64,000 bases of DNA from Adiantum capillus-veneris (GCA_014529385.2 CM043962.1:85930180-85994179); one strand, 5' to 3'. Positions 11,112 through 22,518 are shown, counted from the stretch's first letter. Notes: generated by a model not told the origin, from the sequence alone. Translations and numbers: made by a program.

Positions 11112-13493
11112 CAGCTAGAAAGGTGTTGCAATCAGGCGATTGGTGGCCAACCTTATTTAAGGATGCATCACTTTTTGCAAAAGGATGTGATGAATGCCAA
11201 CGTTATAAGATCACACAACGAAAGGATAGGATGCCCTTACATCCTGTTAAAGTGACTCAAACATTTGAAAAATGGGGTTTGGACTTTGTAGGCCCAATTA
11301 GTCCGGCAGCTTGTAGCACTCAATCTCGATATATTATCGTTGCCACTGACTATGTGACAAAGTGGGCAGAAGCCAAGGCGACACGTAAGGCCGATGCGAG
11401 GTCAACTGCCAAGTTTCTCTTTGAGAACATTATTACAAGATTTGGTTGTCCCTTTGAGATTTGTGAGTGACAATGGTACTCATTTTATAAATGGAGTAAT
11501 AAAAGAACTCACTACCAACTTTATGATAGCTCACCATAAGTCCACACCTTATTATCCACAAGCAAATGGCCAAGTGGAGAGCACCAACAAGACCTTAATC
11601 TCTATCTTGACTAAAACGGTGGAAGCTCATCGCATAGATTGGGATTTAAAGCTTACATCAGCTCTATGGGCTTATTGTACTGCGTACAAAGTTGCCATTA
11701 ATCGCACACCATTCAAGATGGTGTATGGCCAAGAAGTGGTTATGCCATGGGAGTTTGTCGTTCCTAGTCTTCAAGTAGCTTCTCAAGAAGGTTGGGATTG
11801 TAACCCCTTAGTTGAGCGATTATATATCCTTGAAAGGCTAGATGAAGAGAGGCAATTAGCTGTGCCAAATACACTTGTGGAGAAAGATAGGAGGAAAAAA
11901 TGGTTTGACTGTCATCTAAAGAACAAAGATATCAATGTTGGTGATAAAGTCCTTATGTATGGAGTGTGTAACGAAAAGAAAAATTTGAAATATGCGGGAA
12001 AAGGACCATATAGAGTATGTGAGATCACCCCACAAGGAACCATTCGTGTGGAGACTATTGATGGAGTTGAAACCATTGGATTCCTCAATGGGAGAAAATT
12101 TAAAAGATACTATGATCCTTTAAGCCAAGAGGAGCTGCGTGCCATCCATACAAAAAAGGCAACCAAGGCACAAATAGAATTGAAGAAGATACAAGCTCAA
12201 GTTGAGGCTAAGGAGCGACAACAACGTATAAGACAAAAACGAGAGTCTAACCTTGGAGTCACACATGCATTCCACATTGAAATCGACGAGGATTGGTTGG
12301 ACTCTGACACACCTCTACGATACCCTATTGAGCTAAACAACACCTATGGAAAAGTGCTATATAACGCCTTATTGGACACGGGTGCTAAATATAATCTGCT
12401 ATCATATTGGGTGTGGTGTCAGTTAGGGAAGCCACCTCTATTTGAGAGTATTATCCAAGTCAAGGGTGTCAACAATAAAAAAACTGCGGTTTTTGGAATC
12501 TGGCACACTTCTGTCAGTTATGACAATGGGGTTGTAGCTCAAGACTTTTTGGTCATGCTTGTTGGAACTATGGATGGTAATATAAATCTAGGTCGAACGT
12601 GGATGATAGCCACCAAATGCACTATTGATTGGGGGACAGGGGGTGTCACAACACAAAAACCAACTCTTAGCCCTGGCACTCAAGCCATAGTCCCTGAGAT
12701 ATTGCCTCTTAAGGAAATAAAACCCAAAACATTGCATGTGCAAGAGTTTGAACCATATGTCCCCATAGCCCAACTCTCTAGAGCTTCAACTAATGTAGCT
12801 GAAATAAAGCTTGAGACATACAAGACCCATCCCCATATAACAAAGAAAACATACAAGTGGGTCTCCAAAGCTTCTTTAGCGACCATAGCCAGTGCTAAAA
12901 GACAGGAGCCTGGTAAGAGACGTCCCATTCGCCCCAAGAAATGTAAAGAAATGTTGCGTTGGATTCCTAAAAAACTATTGGAAGCCCAAGGCTACTATGA
13001 AGGAAATGATCAAATATGGGTGCCAAAACGTAAATTGTGCTCTTACTTGTCACCGGGCCCATGTGAGCTCAATCTTGTGGCTCCAAAACTAATTGAAGAT
13101 CGCGGAAAGGAAAAAATCACGGAATGTTACACACCCGCTCTAGAGCTAGTTTGGGTACCGAAGAAAGAACGATTTGTTCCCTCTAGCTCAGGAACAACGA
13201 AATCAAATGAAGCTTCTTGCTCTTCATGTAGGTCCTATAGAGAAATAGAAGCTTCAACACAACCTCCACCTACCATTGTACATATCCATACAAGCAAGAA
13301 AGAGTTTGCACCTCCCGTTGTAAGTTCACCGCTTACAACAATGTTGCAAATAAAATCATGGGAGAGTACCTTACCACCCTTGCAACTAGATGAAATGCAT
13401 AGGGAGGTCGAAAACTATTGGTCGAAGCCTTCACCCATAACAACTTGGAACAATTGGTTTCAAAAGGTGACGACATCATTCCAAAAGGTATGA
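11040..13493 (+). pseudogene. Integrase fused to a second retropepsin-like domain and WVPK-motif tail (element A)
   Basis: Integrase: remnants of the HHCC zinc finger (11040-11210, CDECQRYK), DDE core with WGLDFVGP (11275), SDNGTHF (11466) and QANGQVESTNK (11561), and a GPY/F-type end (AGKGPYRVCEI, 11993). One frameshift lies near 11455. The 699-aa frame then runs on without a stop: a Lys/Glu/Gln-rich, likely helical segment (12130-12250), then PLRYPIELNNTYGKVLYNALLDTGAKYNLLS, where DTGA starts at 12375 (residue 328), and a downstream NLGRTWMIATKCTIDW. Four W-V/I-P/S-K motifs follow (12852-13171): YKWVSKAS, LRWIPKKLL, QIWVPKRKL, LVWVPKKER. The extension has no assigned function in the families I know; the protease-like call rests on the DTGA context. 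Confidence 0.82.
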
Positions 13494-13500
13494 TCTACCC

Positions 13501-13514
13501 AAAGAAGGGGGGAG
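13501..13514 (+). promoter_or_regulatory. Internal polypurine tract-like sequence (element A)
   Basis: aaagaaggggggag is followed at once by TGTTTGTTGACATCC, which looks like a polypurine tract next to an LTR start. It lies 2.1 kb upstream of the real tract. It is conserved in element B (46000-46013). It could be a central polypurine tract or a relic of a captured LTR. Confidence 0.5.
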
Positions 13515-13593
13515 TGTTTGTTGACATCCATCATTCACTTGCTTCCCCCTCAACCTTCCTCCATGATCTCTCAATCTTCAATCTTAGGGAATG

Positions 13594-13604
13594 TATATAT
13601 AAAG
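13594..13604 (+). promoter_or_regulatory. TATA box upstream of ORF3 (element A)
   Basis: TATATATAAAG, about 140 bp upstream of the ORF3 start and conserved in B at 46093-46103. The sequence just before the ATG (ctatttgcgtgtacag) also resembles a 3' splice site, so ORF3 could be made from an internal promoter or a spliced RNA; neither is shown. Confidence 0.5.
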
Positions 13605-13740
13605 CCTTATACTCACAAAAGCAAGATAAAAAAGTAAAAGAGCAAGAGCCATAACACAAAATCATAAAAACACATTATGCACAAGAACACGACCCTTGTA
13701 ATATTTGCACTCTAACCATCATCTATTTGCGTGTACAGAT

Positions 13741-14257
13741 ATGGGTAGTACGCTAGAGTCATCTGCTCCTGCCTTGGGTGAGAGGTACCCTCGTTACTTT
13801 TCACAAATGTTCCACATGGTCTTTCCGGTGCTTGCATGTGAATGGGATTTGGTAGATACGTTAGCATGTGAGAGGAATTTCGAGGAGTTAGAATGGCTGA
13901 TACGTCTCTTGACCACGACCGATCCATACTTATGAATGGGATTTGGTAGATACGCTAGCATGTGAGAGGAATTTCGAGGAGTTAAAATGGTTGATATGTC
14001 TCTTGACCACGACTGATCCATACTTAGTAGAGAGTGTATCTCCCATTGCACAAGCCTACCCTTTTGACCAAGATGACTATACGCGTCTAGTGACCTTCTT
14101 AGTAAACATGGGTACCTATGATGAAGAAGAAGATTTACATGACTACACGGATGGCACATATGGTCTCATGGATGATGACTTTGTTTATCTCGACGACGAA
14201 GATAGGGGTTTAGCCTTAGGGTTTCCCCCCAATCTCTACAATATCCTATTCCCTTGA
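13741..14257 (+). pseudogene. ORF3 of element A, small acidic protein of unknown function, broken
   Basis: Begins MGSTLESSAPALGERYPRYF and ends in an acidic tail with DEEEDLHDYTDG, DDDFVYLDDEDRG and FPPNLYNILFP. The copy in B is closely similar across its whole length. A 94-bp tandem duplication (13840-13933 and 13934-14027) breaks the frame at about residue 65, because 94 is not a multiple of three. Undamaged length would be about 140 residues. No signal peptide or membrane segment is apparent, so it does not look like an envelope protein. I do not recognise the family. Confidence 0.6.
13840..14027. repeat. 94-bp tandem duplication inside ORF3 of A
   Basis: gaatgggatttggtagatac starts at 13840 and again at 13934; the copies differ at a few sites. 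Element B has a single copy. Confidence 0.9.
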
Positions 14258-15622
14258 CTGTCTATGGGGAGTGCAAATATTTAGGTTAGGGTTCCTTATG
14301 TTTTTTTTTTGTTGTGTTCAATAAGTGTTGGTACCTTTTCCCACTGATGTGCCTCCTAGAGGTATTCCTTGTGTTTCCTAGTGTATACAGGAGCGTGTCG
14401 CTATTGTTAGGATTTGGATCTTCATGGAATCTTTATCTCGACTCACTCTTCAAATCAAGCGCGACCATCAACACAAACAGGTGTTTCTTGTCCATTAGAA
14501 ATGCCCCTTATCTTTTTTGCATCTATGTTTGTTTGCTTTGATTGTGATTGGTAGCATAATATTTAGTGCCTTTGTTTAGTACCAAACATTAAATTCAATG
14601 TATTTTTTTTTCATAATCACTTGTCTAGGTTAAAAAATCAAGCAGTCTGACTAAGCTAGTTTGACCAAGTTAGGTGTTACAGATCTTCTCTTAATACCAT
14701 GGGAAATGCCTTCCTAATAATCAATGGCTACTTAGGTTCTTAATCCGATTCATACAGAATTGTGTGAAATGTACTGGGGCTTTCTAGTGGGCTTGACCCT
14801 ATTGACCTTTAGCTTAAGTATTATAAAGGGAGTTTACTAGTGTGATGAGCCTGGGGAGGTGTAACAGTGTTATATGACCCCCCAAAGTTATAAAATTAAA
14901 ATGCTGAAAACGAAAAAACAAAAAATCAAAGTGCCACAATGCAAAATCTAAAGCGGAAAGAGAAATCTCAGCTTTGATTTGGTACTTCAATCACATGTAT
15001 CGCCTATGGTACTAGAACCCTAGAGGTTCCCAATGTGGACGCTTTTCCTTGAAAAGCAAAAAACCCAAGGCATACAAAATAAGCAAACACATCAAAATTG
15101 AATCAATGTGAAAAAACTTTTGGGGGGTCAAAGAAAAGAAAATAAATCAGGCGATGATTTCATGAGCAATTCCTTTTATTGTAGCTTAACTACAAGGTCT
15201 TCTAGGTATAGCCTCTAGACAGCCCTCGAACATGAAATACTTGGCTCTCGCGATGAAACAACTTAATTGACCAGAGAAAATTAAGAAGCTTACCCATGGT
15301 ATTAATAGTCGATCTTTAGTGCCTTTCGATCGTTAAATTAGCGACCCCATACTTGTTATTACCTTTACAGCTGTTTATGCGTTTGATTATATTGCAATTT
15401 AATGTTTATTGCTGACAAAAGGTTTAAAATTCTGTTACCAATCAAATTGTTTGCCTACAACTGCATATGCTTTTTAATTGCTTATGAGAATGCAATTACT
15501 GTGCCAATGTTGTTTGATTTTGCAGCGTTGACTGAAGAAGGCTAAGGACATTCATCTCAAATGCTCTTCCACCTCGACAAACGAGCTTCAACTCAATAGC
15601 TTCCGAGGACGAAATCTACATC
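14258..15622 (+). other. Non-coding block between ORF3 and 3' LTR (element A)
   Basis: About 1.4 kb without an open frame of note, yet closely similar to 46663-48020 of B, so it is a fixed part of the family. It includes a poly-T stretch, a 'gtttgattttgcag' phrase (near 15512-15526) that resembles a 3' splice site, and a C/T/A-rich end that runs into the polypurine tract. Confidence 0.7.
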
Positions 15623-15635
15623 AGAAAGGGGGGCA
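15623..15635 (+). promoter_or_regulatory. Polypurine tract of element A
   Basis: agaaaggggggca lies directly before the 3' LTR start TGTTAACC. It would prime plus-strand DNA synthesis. Element B has ggaaggggggca at the same place. Confidence 0.85.
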
Positions 15636-15943
15636 TGTTAACCCTCACGGCTCACGGACACCATATCACCTACGACGGACGTTGTATTATTTACTTGGTA
15701 GAGTCAAGTACCGGGCTTGTCGGTCCAATAGGAAAAGGGTAAGAGTGATCGCCGATGAGAGGCGCACTCTAACTGGAACATTCAAAGGATTAGTTGGCTA
15801 AGCATGGGCGCCCAAGTGTGAATGGGGTGAGCTCATATAAAAGTCAACTAAACCTAAAATTCACTCATTCTCTCATTTGTGCAATTGAAGAGTGGTCTTG
15901 CTCCATCTCCATCTTCTTCTTCTTCATCTCCTTGTGTGTGTGT

Positions 15944-15978
<35 letters not shown>

Positions 15979-16218
15979 CGATCGAGCATTACGATGACGG
16001 CTCGGCGGTGGTGAAGTGGTTGAGCACGACGTAGCGGCGTCTCCTTCTTCTTCGCGACAAGGAATCCTCCACGAAAGCAAGTGTAGAGCAGTGAGTGACA
16101 CACCATCGGCATCTTTGAGCTTACTAGTTTAGGCTTGTTGTGTGCTTGGAGCCATTTGTGGCTCGCACGCGGTGTATCGGCAAGTTCCTTGCATTGACAT
16201 GTGCGACATTCGCGCACA
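15636..16218 (+). repeat. 3' LTR of element A
   Basis: 583 bp, TGTTAACC to GCGCACA. It carries a good TATA box (tataaaag, 15836-15843), a CT-rich stretch with (GT)n and (GA)n microsatellites, and the R/U5 end. Compared with the B LTRs it lacks about 20 bp near position 45, so A and B represent two LTR variants. Confidence 0.92.
15836..15843 (+). promoter_or_regulatory. LTR TATA box (element A, 3' LTR)
   Basis: tataaaag within gagctcatataaaagtc. The 5' LTR copy has tataatag, and the B 3' LTR has gataaaag, so the two elements lost this box in different LTRs. Confidence 0.6.
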
Positions 16219-16223
16219 GTATA
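16219..16223. repeat. Target site duplication of element A, right copy (GTATA)
   Basis: Matches 2952-2956 exactly. Confidence 0.9.
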
Positions 16224-16559
16224 GAAATGATACTTTATGTGTCCATAGACTATGTATATTGCTTCTCCTATTGAATTTGTGAACCCAACCTTAGAGTCGT
16301 CTTGGAAAAATTCCTTTAGTAGGTCTATAAAAGGGGAGATTGAAAGCTATAATTGTAATAAGTTCATGGAGAACCCAAATTTTCTATCAACTTAGAGGCT
16401 ACGCTTATGGTATTGGGATATTGAAGTTGCTTGTTTTTAGATAGTTTTTATGGGAATAGATATGCATAGACATGTATCACTAGCATCTCTTGGTCTCTAG
16501 GTCAGAAATCCCCTAGGAGTGATGAAACGCACATAAGCAAGCACTCATGCATAGGAAAA

Positions 16560-17740
16560 TGGTAGACCCTAATGTGATCAATCCAAAGGGAGAGTAAACT
16601 CAAAGCTTTGCAAAAAGCTTTGAACTCCGGCTATGAACTTCTTACAAGGCAAGGCCTTTGTAAAAATATTTGAAGGGCTGACTTGCATAGGCAAATAAGC
16701 CACGTTGACCTCTTCCACAAAGAGTCTCTTCCAAAAATAATGGTAATGTGTTTTATGTGAGCATGAAACTCTGTCTTTCTTGCAATTGCCAATGCAATTT
16801 GACTATTTGTGACGATAGTGGTGGTAGCCAACACCCGAGTCAGCCCTAGGCATCTAAGCCAAAAGCACTCAATTGTGGCAATGAAAGGTATCCTATATTC
16901 TCAGCCTCACAAGGTGGCTTCTTTCTCATCCAAGATATTGTGAAACAAAACCCACTTGTGAACACATGTGTGCCTCAGAAAACATCCCTATCCAAGTGCA
17001 AAAAAACATATAAATTCGGCAACAACGGGATAAAACAACCCAAGGCACCGAGTTAACACCCACATGCCTAAGCAACCAGCCCTATTCAAGTGCAAAAAAG
17101 CATATAAAGTTGGCAATAATGATTATTTATTTGGATAAAACAACCCAAGGCAAATACTGACTCTTAAGTAATGAATTAAGTGCTTTCCAATGCCTAGACC
17201 TTGGGGGCTTTGTATAACTCTACGCAAATGTGAGAGTGTATACTAAATGCCTTGCCGCATAATGCACATGTATAGGGCAAGTAACAAGTTAACGATACAA
17301 AGTAACATCAAAGTAATCTCATGCATTACAAAGGATTAGCTTCCAATATATGTCACTAGAAGAGTAGCAATAGGCTTGCAGTCCTTAAGGTTGAATCTGC
17401 ATGGAAAGTTTCGATGTACTTTCTTTAGCACAAAGCAATACCTTCATCACATCACTTGAACTTTATGCACAAATAATGACACAAAAGCCCCAAATCTAAC
17501 ATTTTGAATGAGGTATTGAAATCAGTACCATGTCCCTCATGAGTGACATGTCATCTACATAGACTACAATGACAAGATGTACATCATTTGCACGTTTAAT
17601 ATACGAAGCGTTCTCATTTGGACCATATTGAAAGCCATTGTGATAAGAACTTGAACAAGTATGATTCACAAACTTGCAAGGCAAATCAATGACCATCAAT
17701 ACTTATGAAGGGATTTGTCATTAGCTGGGTCATACCCTTG
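16560..17740 (-). pseudogene. Decayed Ty1/copia RT-RNase H fragment (element E)
   Basis: On the minus strand, 16631-16834 reads NSQIALAIARKTEFHAHIKHI, the RNase H segment in copia Pol around DSQSAI...KHI. About 16860-16960 reads ISWMRKKPPCEAENIGYLSL, the ISWxSKKQ...EAEY segment. 17496-17640 reads HLVIVVYVDDMSLMRDMV, the RT catalytic YVDD box. The pieces lie in the expected order and strand but no frame is intact. Two short copies of a phrase with 'caagtgcaaaaaa.catataaa' (near 16995 and 17090) show a local duplication. Confidence 0.72.
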
Positions 17741-17899
17741 AAAAAACCACTCCTGCTACTACATACACGATCAATGCTATAGACCAAGTAACAAATCCTC
17801 TCAAGTTGGAATCTTTTTCACGAATGGATCTTGAAACAATCATAGCTCCTCATTGAAAAAGAGAAAGATTCCGCAAACAAAAAAGATTAGTTTCCCTAA

Positions 17900-19090
17900 G
17901 ACTCTCTTGGTAGATTCTTGTTATCCTATGAACTAGTTGCTTGATAGCGAGGACATGTCTACTTGCTACATACAAAAATCATATTGTGTAGTGCATGCAC
18001 CTTGTGCATGTAACCAATGATATAGAATGCCCAATGCTGCAATCATATGCAATGAACACAAGAAATATATTGCACTCAACTATTACTGAGTAGAAGGTTA
18101 CAACTATGGGTACTTCCTGCAAAACCCTCGACAAGAGAAGCATCAAGAAAAATAATTGGAAACAAACAAGATCTTACATTGTCCTTGACAGAGAAGCTAG
18201 TGTTATAGCGAAAGCATAAACAACAATGGGGTGTAATTAATTCCACCTACTGGCACGTCATGCATGCTAATAAAAAAAATAGAGTGATAAGCCCTTGGCT
18301 ACAATGACAGCTTCCATAGTTTGATCTGATACCATAAGTGCCTTGCACAATCTATACTAGCATGGATACATCACAATTCAATGTTGCCATATGTAAAGTG
18401 TGAGCTTATATCCCCATATTGCCAATCCCCCAAACTTGTGTGCTTTGTACTAGTTGATCCTAAATCAATGAGTAGTAACTTAAAACGGGGTTGAAACCTT
18501 GCTGAAGCACTTTGCTTTGCAAAAAGTAGAAGATCTTTCAATTTGAAGTTTAAAAACACAGAATAGGAAGAACTTGAAATTGTCTAACCTTGTCTCCCAA
18601 TTGTGGTCAATTGCTTTAAAATCGGGACTTGCTTGAGATTGATTGTTTGTGTAATCTTGCAATCTTGTTCGAATCTAGTTCATCGCCATGGATTTTGATA
18701 CTTAAAGCGGTTGTATGTACCATATAAGGCCTTTGGCCTTGTTCATGCCAAAACCCAGTAAAAGACCATTCAAACATGTTGCAAAGTCCCCCCAAGTTCG
18801 TATGCTGATAACATATTCCAAACTTTGGAAGCTTCTATGCAATATGCCTAAAATTGAAGCCTTGCTTCTCATAAGTATCTTTGTAATAAGAAAACACGAT
18901 GGAGCTTCTGTGCTCATAGCCAACAAATGCTTATGTCGACATGTATATGTCACAAGAAAATAGAATCGAACGTGTCGATCATTTATCGATAATTGACCTT
19001 GCCGAATGGTACATCGTATTAAGAATCATAAAAGTGCCTGCAATTGATGTAAATCTTAATTGCACTCCCAAAGCGTACCTTAAATTGTCT
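17900..19090. repeat. Diverged repeat, left copy (probably copia leader/LTR)
   Basis: Matches 26500-27470 over about 1 kb with many differences; shared phrases include caccttgtgcat, tgccttgcac, tatcacaatt and gtgagcttatatcc. At 18325-18334 the minus strand reads TGGTATCAGATC, 11 of 12 bases of the usual initiator tRNA-Met primer site, so the sequence to its right may be the 5' LTR of the minus-strand copia fragment at 16.6-17.7 kb. Confidence 0.55.
18325..18334 (-). other. Candidate primer-binding site (tRNA-iMet) of decayed element E
   Basis: Minus-strand TGGTATCAGA (then TC) against the common plant primer site TGGTATCAGAGC. It lies upstream, on the same strand, of the copia RT fragment. 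Confidence 0.4.
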
Positions 19091-19099
19091 GATGGTCCC

Positions 19100-20030
19100 T
19101 CGTAGAAGGTATCCTTAGCTTGCTTGACTTTATTGCTTTCAAAACAGCTTGCTTACCACATTATGATTCTCTATAGAATAAAGATAGAAAACACATTGAA
19201 ACAATAAAAAATTTAAAAAATTGCCACATGTCATCTTGATGTTCCTTCTTGTCTACCAAGACTTGAATCACCCTTGGCATCTCGATTTGTATCACTATGT
19301 GGTGTGGTTTGACTCTGCATGCTGCCTCATATGTGGAGAAGCCGTGTTTCACCATGTACAATTGCTTCTTAATGAGGAATCTCAAACTCCGAGCGAGTTT
19401 TCTCGAGCAATCCCTAAACTGAGCGAAACACAGTAAAAAGTATACATCAGCGATCACAAAGCATTGAGGGTGTTTTCATTACTTTTAAGCATCATAATGA
19501 GAGGGTGAAAGTATGTGTTTCTATCTAATTCAAACTTTTTTTGTTAGAGGTTAGGCCTTGATCGCCAACATAATAAAGTTGATGGATGTTCTCAAACCAC
19601 GGTGGACAATTCAAAAAGAAAATGTATATTCACAACTTGAAGACCCTATCCCTCCAATACCAAAAATCTCTCGTATATAAAATCTTTGTCTTGTTTTAAT
19701 ATATTAGTTTGTAGGAGGGTGAAGGAATATGAGCTTCATATCATGCAAGTAAGCTGGATAATTACATTTTCTCGTAGGCTCAATGCCTATAGCCTTGCCA
19801 GAAAGATCATAGTCGTATGCATGTGTGGTAAAGAATTCTGGCATCGTACTATTAAACAACTTCATTTGCAAGCCTTCTCATTTTGAGACAACCATTTAGG
19901 CATAGGCCAGGCAACATATTTGTTACTACCTTTTGTGAACAAGTTTAGAGCAGGTCACACTATCAATTACTTCTTCTAATAATTATGCCTTGGTGGTCAT
20001 GTGAGAGAAGACTTTGAGGATAGTAGAAAT
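19100..20030. other. Unassigned sequence
   Basis: No coding region with recognisable motifs, no RNA gene and no clear repeat boundary seen. Confidence 0.4.
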
Positions 20031-20037
20031 GTGCAAC

Positions 20038-20215
20038 AACTTTTGGAACTATGCATTGCAATTAAATGGGTTTGAGTGGTGCAGCTTTTATAAGATGTAA
20101 GATGTTGCGAGCATGATATGGATTCCTAGAACTTTTGGAACTATGCATTGCAATTAAATGGGTTTGAGTGGTGCAGCTTTTATAAGATGTAAGATGTTGC
20201 GAGCATGATATGAAT
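20038..20215. repeat. 92-bp tandem duplication
   Basis: aacttttggaactatgcatt starts at 20038 and again at 20130; the copies are almost identical, so the duplication is recent. Confidence 0.9.
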
Positions 20216-20258
20216 TGGCTACAACATCACCTCCTTGCTCCCTTGTGTGCAGGCCAAG

Positions 20259-20259
<1 letters not shown>

Positions 20260-20328
<69 letters not shown>

Positions 20329-20422
20329 TTAGTGTGAAGTGCTAGAGAGTTCATTTTTTGCAAGAACAAAAGTTTGATCGACCTAGCTCTTGCATTAATC
20401 AATTATATCCCACTTGGCTCTC

Positions 20423-20473
<51 letters not shown>

Positions 20474-20600
20474 CTCTGTGTGTTACCACATTAGTGTGAA
20501 GTGCTAGAGAGGCTAATTTATAAAGAACAAGAACTTGATGGACCCGCCTCTTGCATTACTCAATTATATCCCACTTGGCCTCTCTCTCTCTCTCTAAGAA
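20260..20600. repeat. CT microsatellites interleaved with a repeated spacer
   Basis: (TC)n tracts at 20260-20324, about 20425-20469 and 20579-20595 alternate with a spacer that occurs twice (near 20325 and 20485). The spacer has the shared phrases agtgtgaagtgctagagag and caattatatcccacttggc. The arrangement is a small minisatellite with a unit of about 165 bp. Confidence 0.8.
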
Positions 20601-21019
20601 GTTAGAGTTTCTCTTTCTCTTCTTCTCTCTCAATCAGTTAATGATCTTAAACCATCAAAAGATAGACTTTCTCTAGCGGCACACACCAACGTGGATTTCT
20701 AGAGAGAATGTTATCACCTCTTCTCTCTCTATTTCCCTCTACCCCTCAGGGCTAGAAAAATACATTTTTCCTAAGTAGTGAAAATAAGGGAAAACTTGAA
20801 ACTCTCCTAGTTTTTAGGTCAAAATTTGAAGCTTTTAGCCATAATTACACTAAGACTTGTGCAAATTTCTTGATTTTCCCAAATGCAACCTCAAAATCTA
20901 ACTAGGGTTTTATCATTACAAACGGTTGAAATACATGGAACCCGTTTTTTTCGTTTGGAGTTCTGGAACAATCTCCTTCTCCTCATCCATAGCCAAGTCC
21001 CTCCAAGTTCCCCACGCAG

Positions 21020-21021
<2 letters not shown>

Positions 21022-21085
<64 letters not shown>
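21022..21085. repeat. (TC)n microsatellite
   Basis: About 64 bp, one interruption (ccc). Open frames here on both strands are the repeat read as codons. Confidence 0.9.
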
Positions 21086-21089
<4 letters not shown>

Positions 21090-21352
21090 GAAATGGAAAT
21101 ACTTGCTTCAAGAATTAAGTACTGAAGTATCAAGCACATCGAGCAAAGCAAAAAAAGCTCATTTAAATTGGTCCTAATAGACAAAATTTTAACCCCTCTG
21201 TCAATAGCTTAGGTTACATGTTCAAAATCCAACAAGAGTTGACACCTTGAAGCGAACATTGTTGACACAAAAAGTTCGCTCTTAAGTCTTGATTAGCAAA
21301 AGGTGTCAATAATACTCCAAGTCTCTCCACAATTCATAGCCATCATCAAAAA

Positions 21353-21799
<447 letters not shown>

Positions 21800-21851
21800 A
21801 GTTGCAGAAACGCGTTGGACTACAACCCTTTGTAGAAAACACGACGAAGAG

Positions 21852-21974
<123 letters not shown>

Positions 21975-22052
21975 GCAGCGCGCGCTGGGCCGTGCACTGC
22001 ATTCTGTAGAAGGAAAAGCAGGAAGACAAAGAAGGAGCTTGGAGTATGCCAT

Positions 22053-22053
<1 letters not shown>

Positions 22054-22135
<82 letters not shown>
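22054..22135. repeat. (CT)n microsatellite
   Basis: About 80 bp of CT. Confidence 0.9.
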
Positions 22136-22137
<2 letters not shown>

Positions 22138-22319
22138 CTCCCTCTCTCTCTTTCTCTCTGTAGCACCGCGTGCCGGAAAAATGTGTCTTCACTTAATATC
22201 ATGCCATTTTCAATTTCAAAAACGCTGGTTGAAGGCAAGCGGAAGATGAGAAATTCCCTCCTAAAATAGAAAATTAGTGGAAAAACTCAAAAAGTAAATC
22301 TAATTTTCTAAAAGTTCCT

Positions 22320-22382
22320 CTACTTCTTAAACGTTCTCTTCTTCGACTACACTCTAGCCCCCGTCTCCTCCACATCCGCCAT
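22320..22382 (-). pseudogene. RPS15: Second, partial copy of the RPS15 pseudogene 5' end
   Basis: Minus strand from ATG at 22382: MADVEETGA, the same premature stop, then KKRTF, after which the copy ends at the duplication boundary. It shares the stop with the first copy, so the stop predates the duplication. Confidence 0.75.
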
Positions 22383-22440
22383 AGTTGCAGAAACGCGCTG
22401 GACTACAACCCTCTGCAGAAAACACGACGAAGAGCCCCCG

Positions 22441-22445
<5 letters not shown>

Positions 22446-22518
<73 letters not shown>
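22446..22518. repeat. (CT)n microsatellite
   Basis: About 73 bp of CT in copy 2 of the duplicated block. Confidence 0.9.

Larger units (their letters stand above)
2957..16218 (+). mobile_element. Element A: Ty3/gypsy LTR retrotransposon (Ogre/Tat/Athila type), defective
   Basis: A 13.3-kb element ending in TGTTAACC...GCGCACA with a perfect 5-bp target duplication GTATA. Order on the plus strand: truncated 5' LTR, leader, gag, DGGA-type protease, acidic linker, RT, RNase H, integrase, second retropepsin-like domain, WVPK-motif region, internal polypurine-like tract and TATA box, ORF3, non-coding block, polypurine tract, 3' LTR. The RT text FLDGYSGYNQI is typical of the Ogre/Tat/Athila branch, and the related element B has a tRNA-Asp primer site as reported for Athila-like elements. 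Clade placement is inference. A cannot be autonomous: the primer site is deleted and every gene carries frameshifts or stops. LTR divergence over the shared 320 bp is about 8 substitutions by eye, so the insertion is fairly young. Confidence 0.92.

Noticed and set aside
13515-13740. A solo LTR inside element A
   Set aside because: There is a TG start and TATA box but no clear CA end, no target duplication and no matching LTR in the window. Kept only as a possibility in the findings.
13741-14257. ORF3 as an envelope gene
   Set aside because: No signal peptide, membrane segment or Cys pattern; the protein is small and acidic.
20260-20600. CRISPR-like array (repeat-spacer-repeat)
   Set aside because: The repeats are dinucleotide arrays, the spacers are copies of each other and the DNA is a plant nuclear genome.
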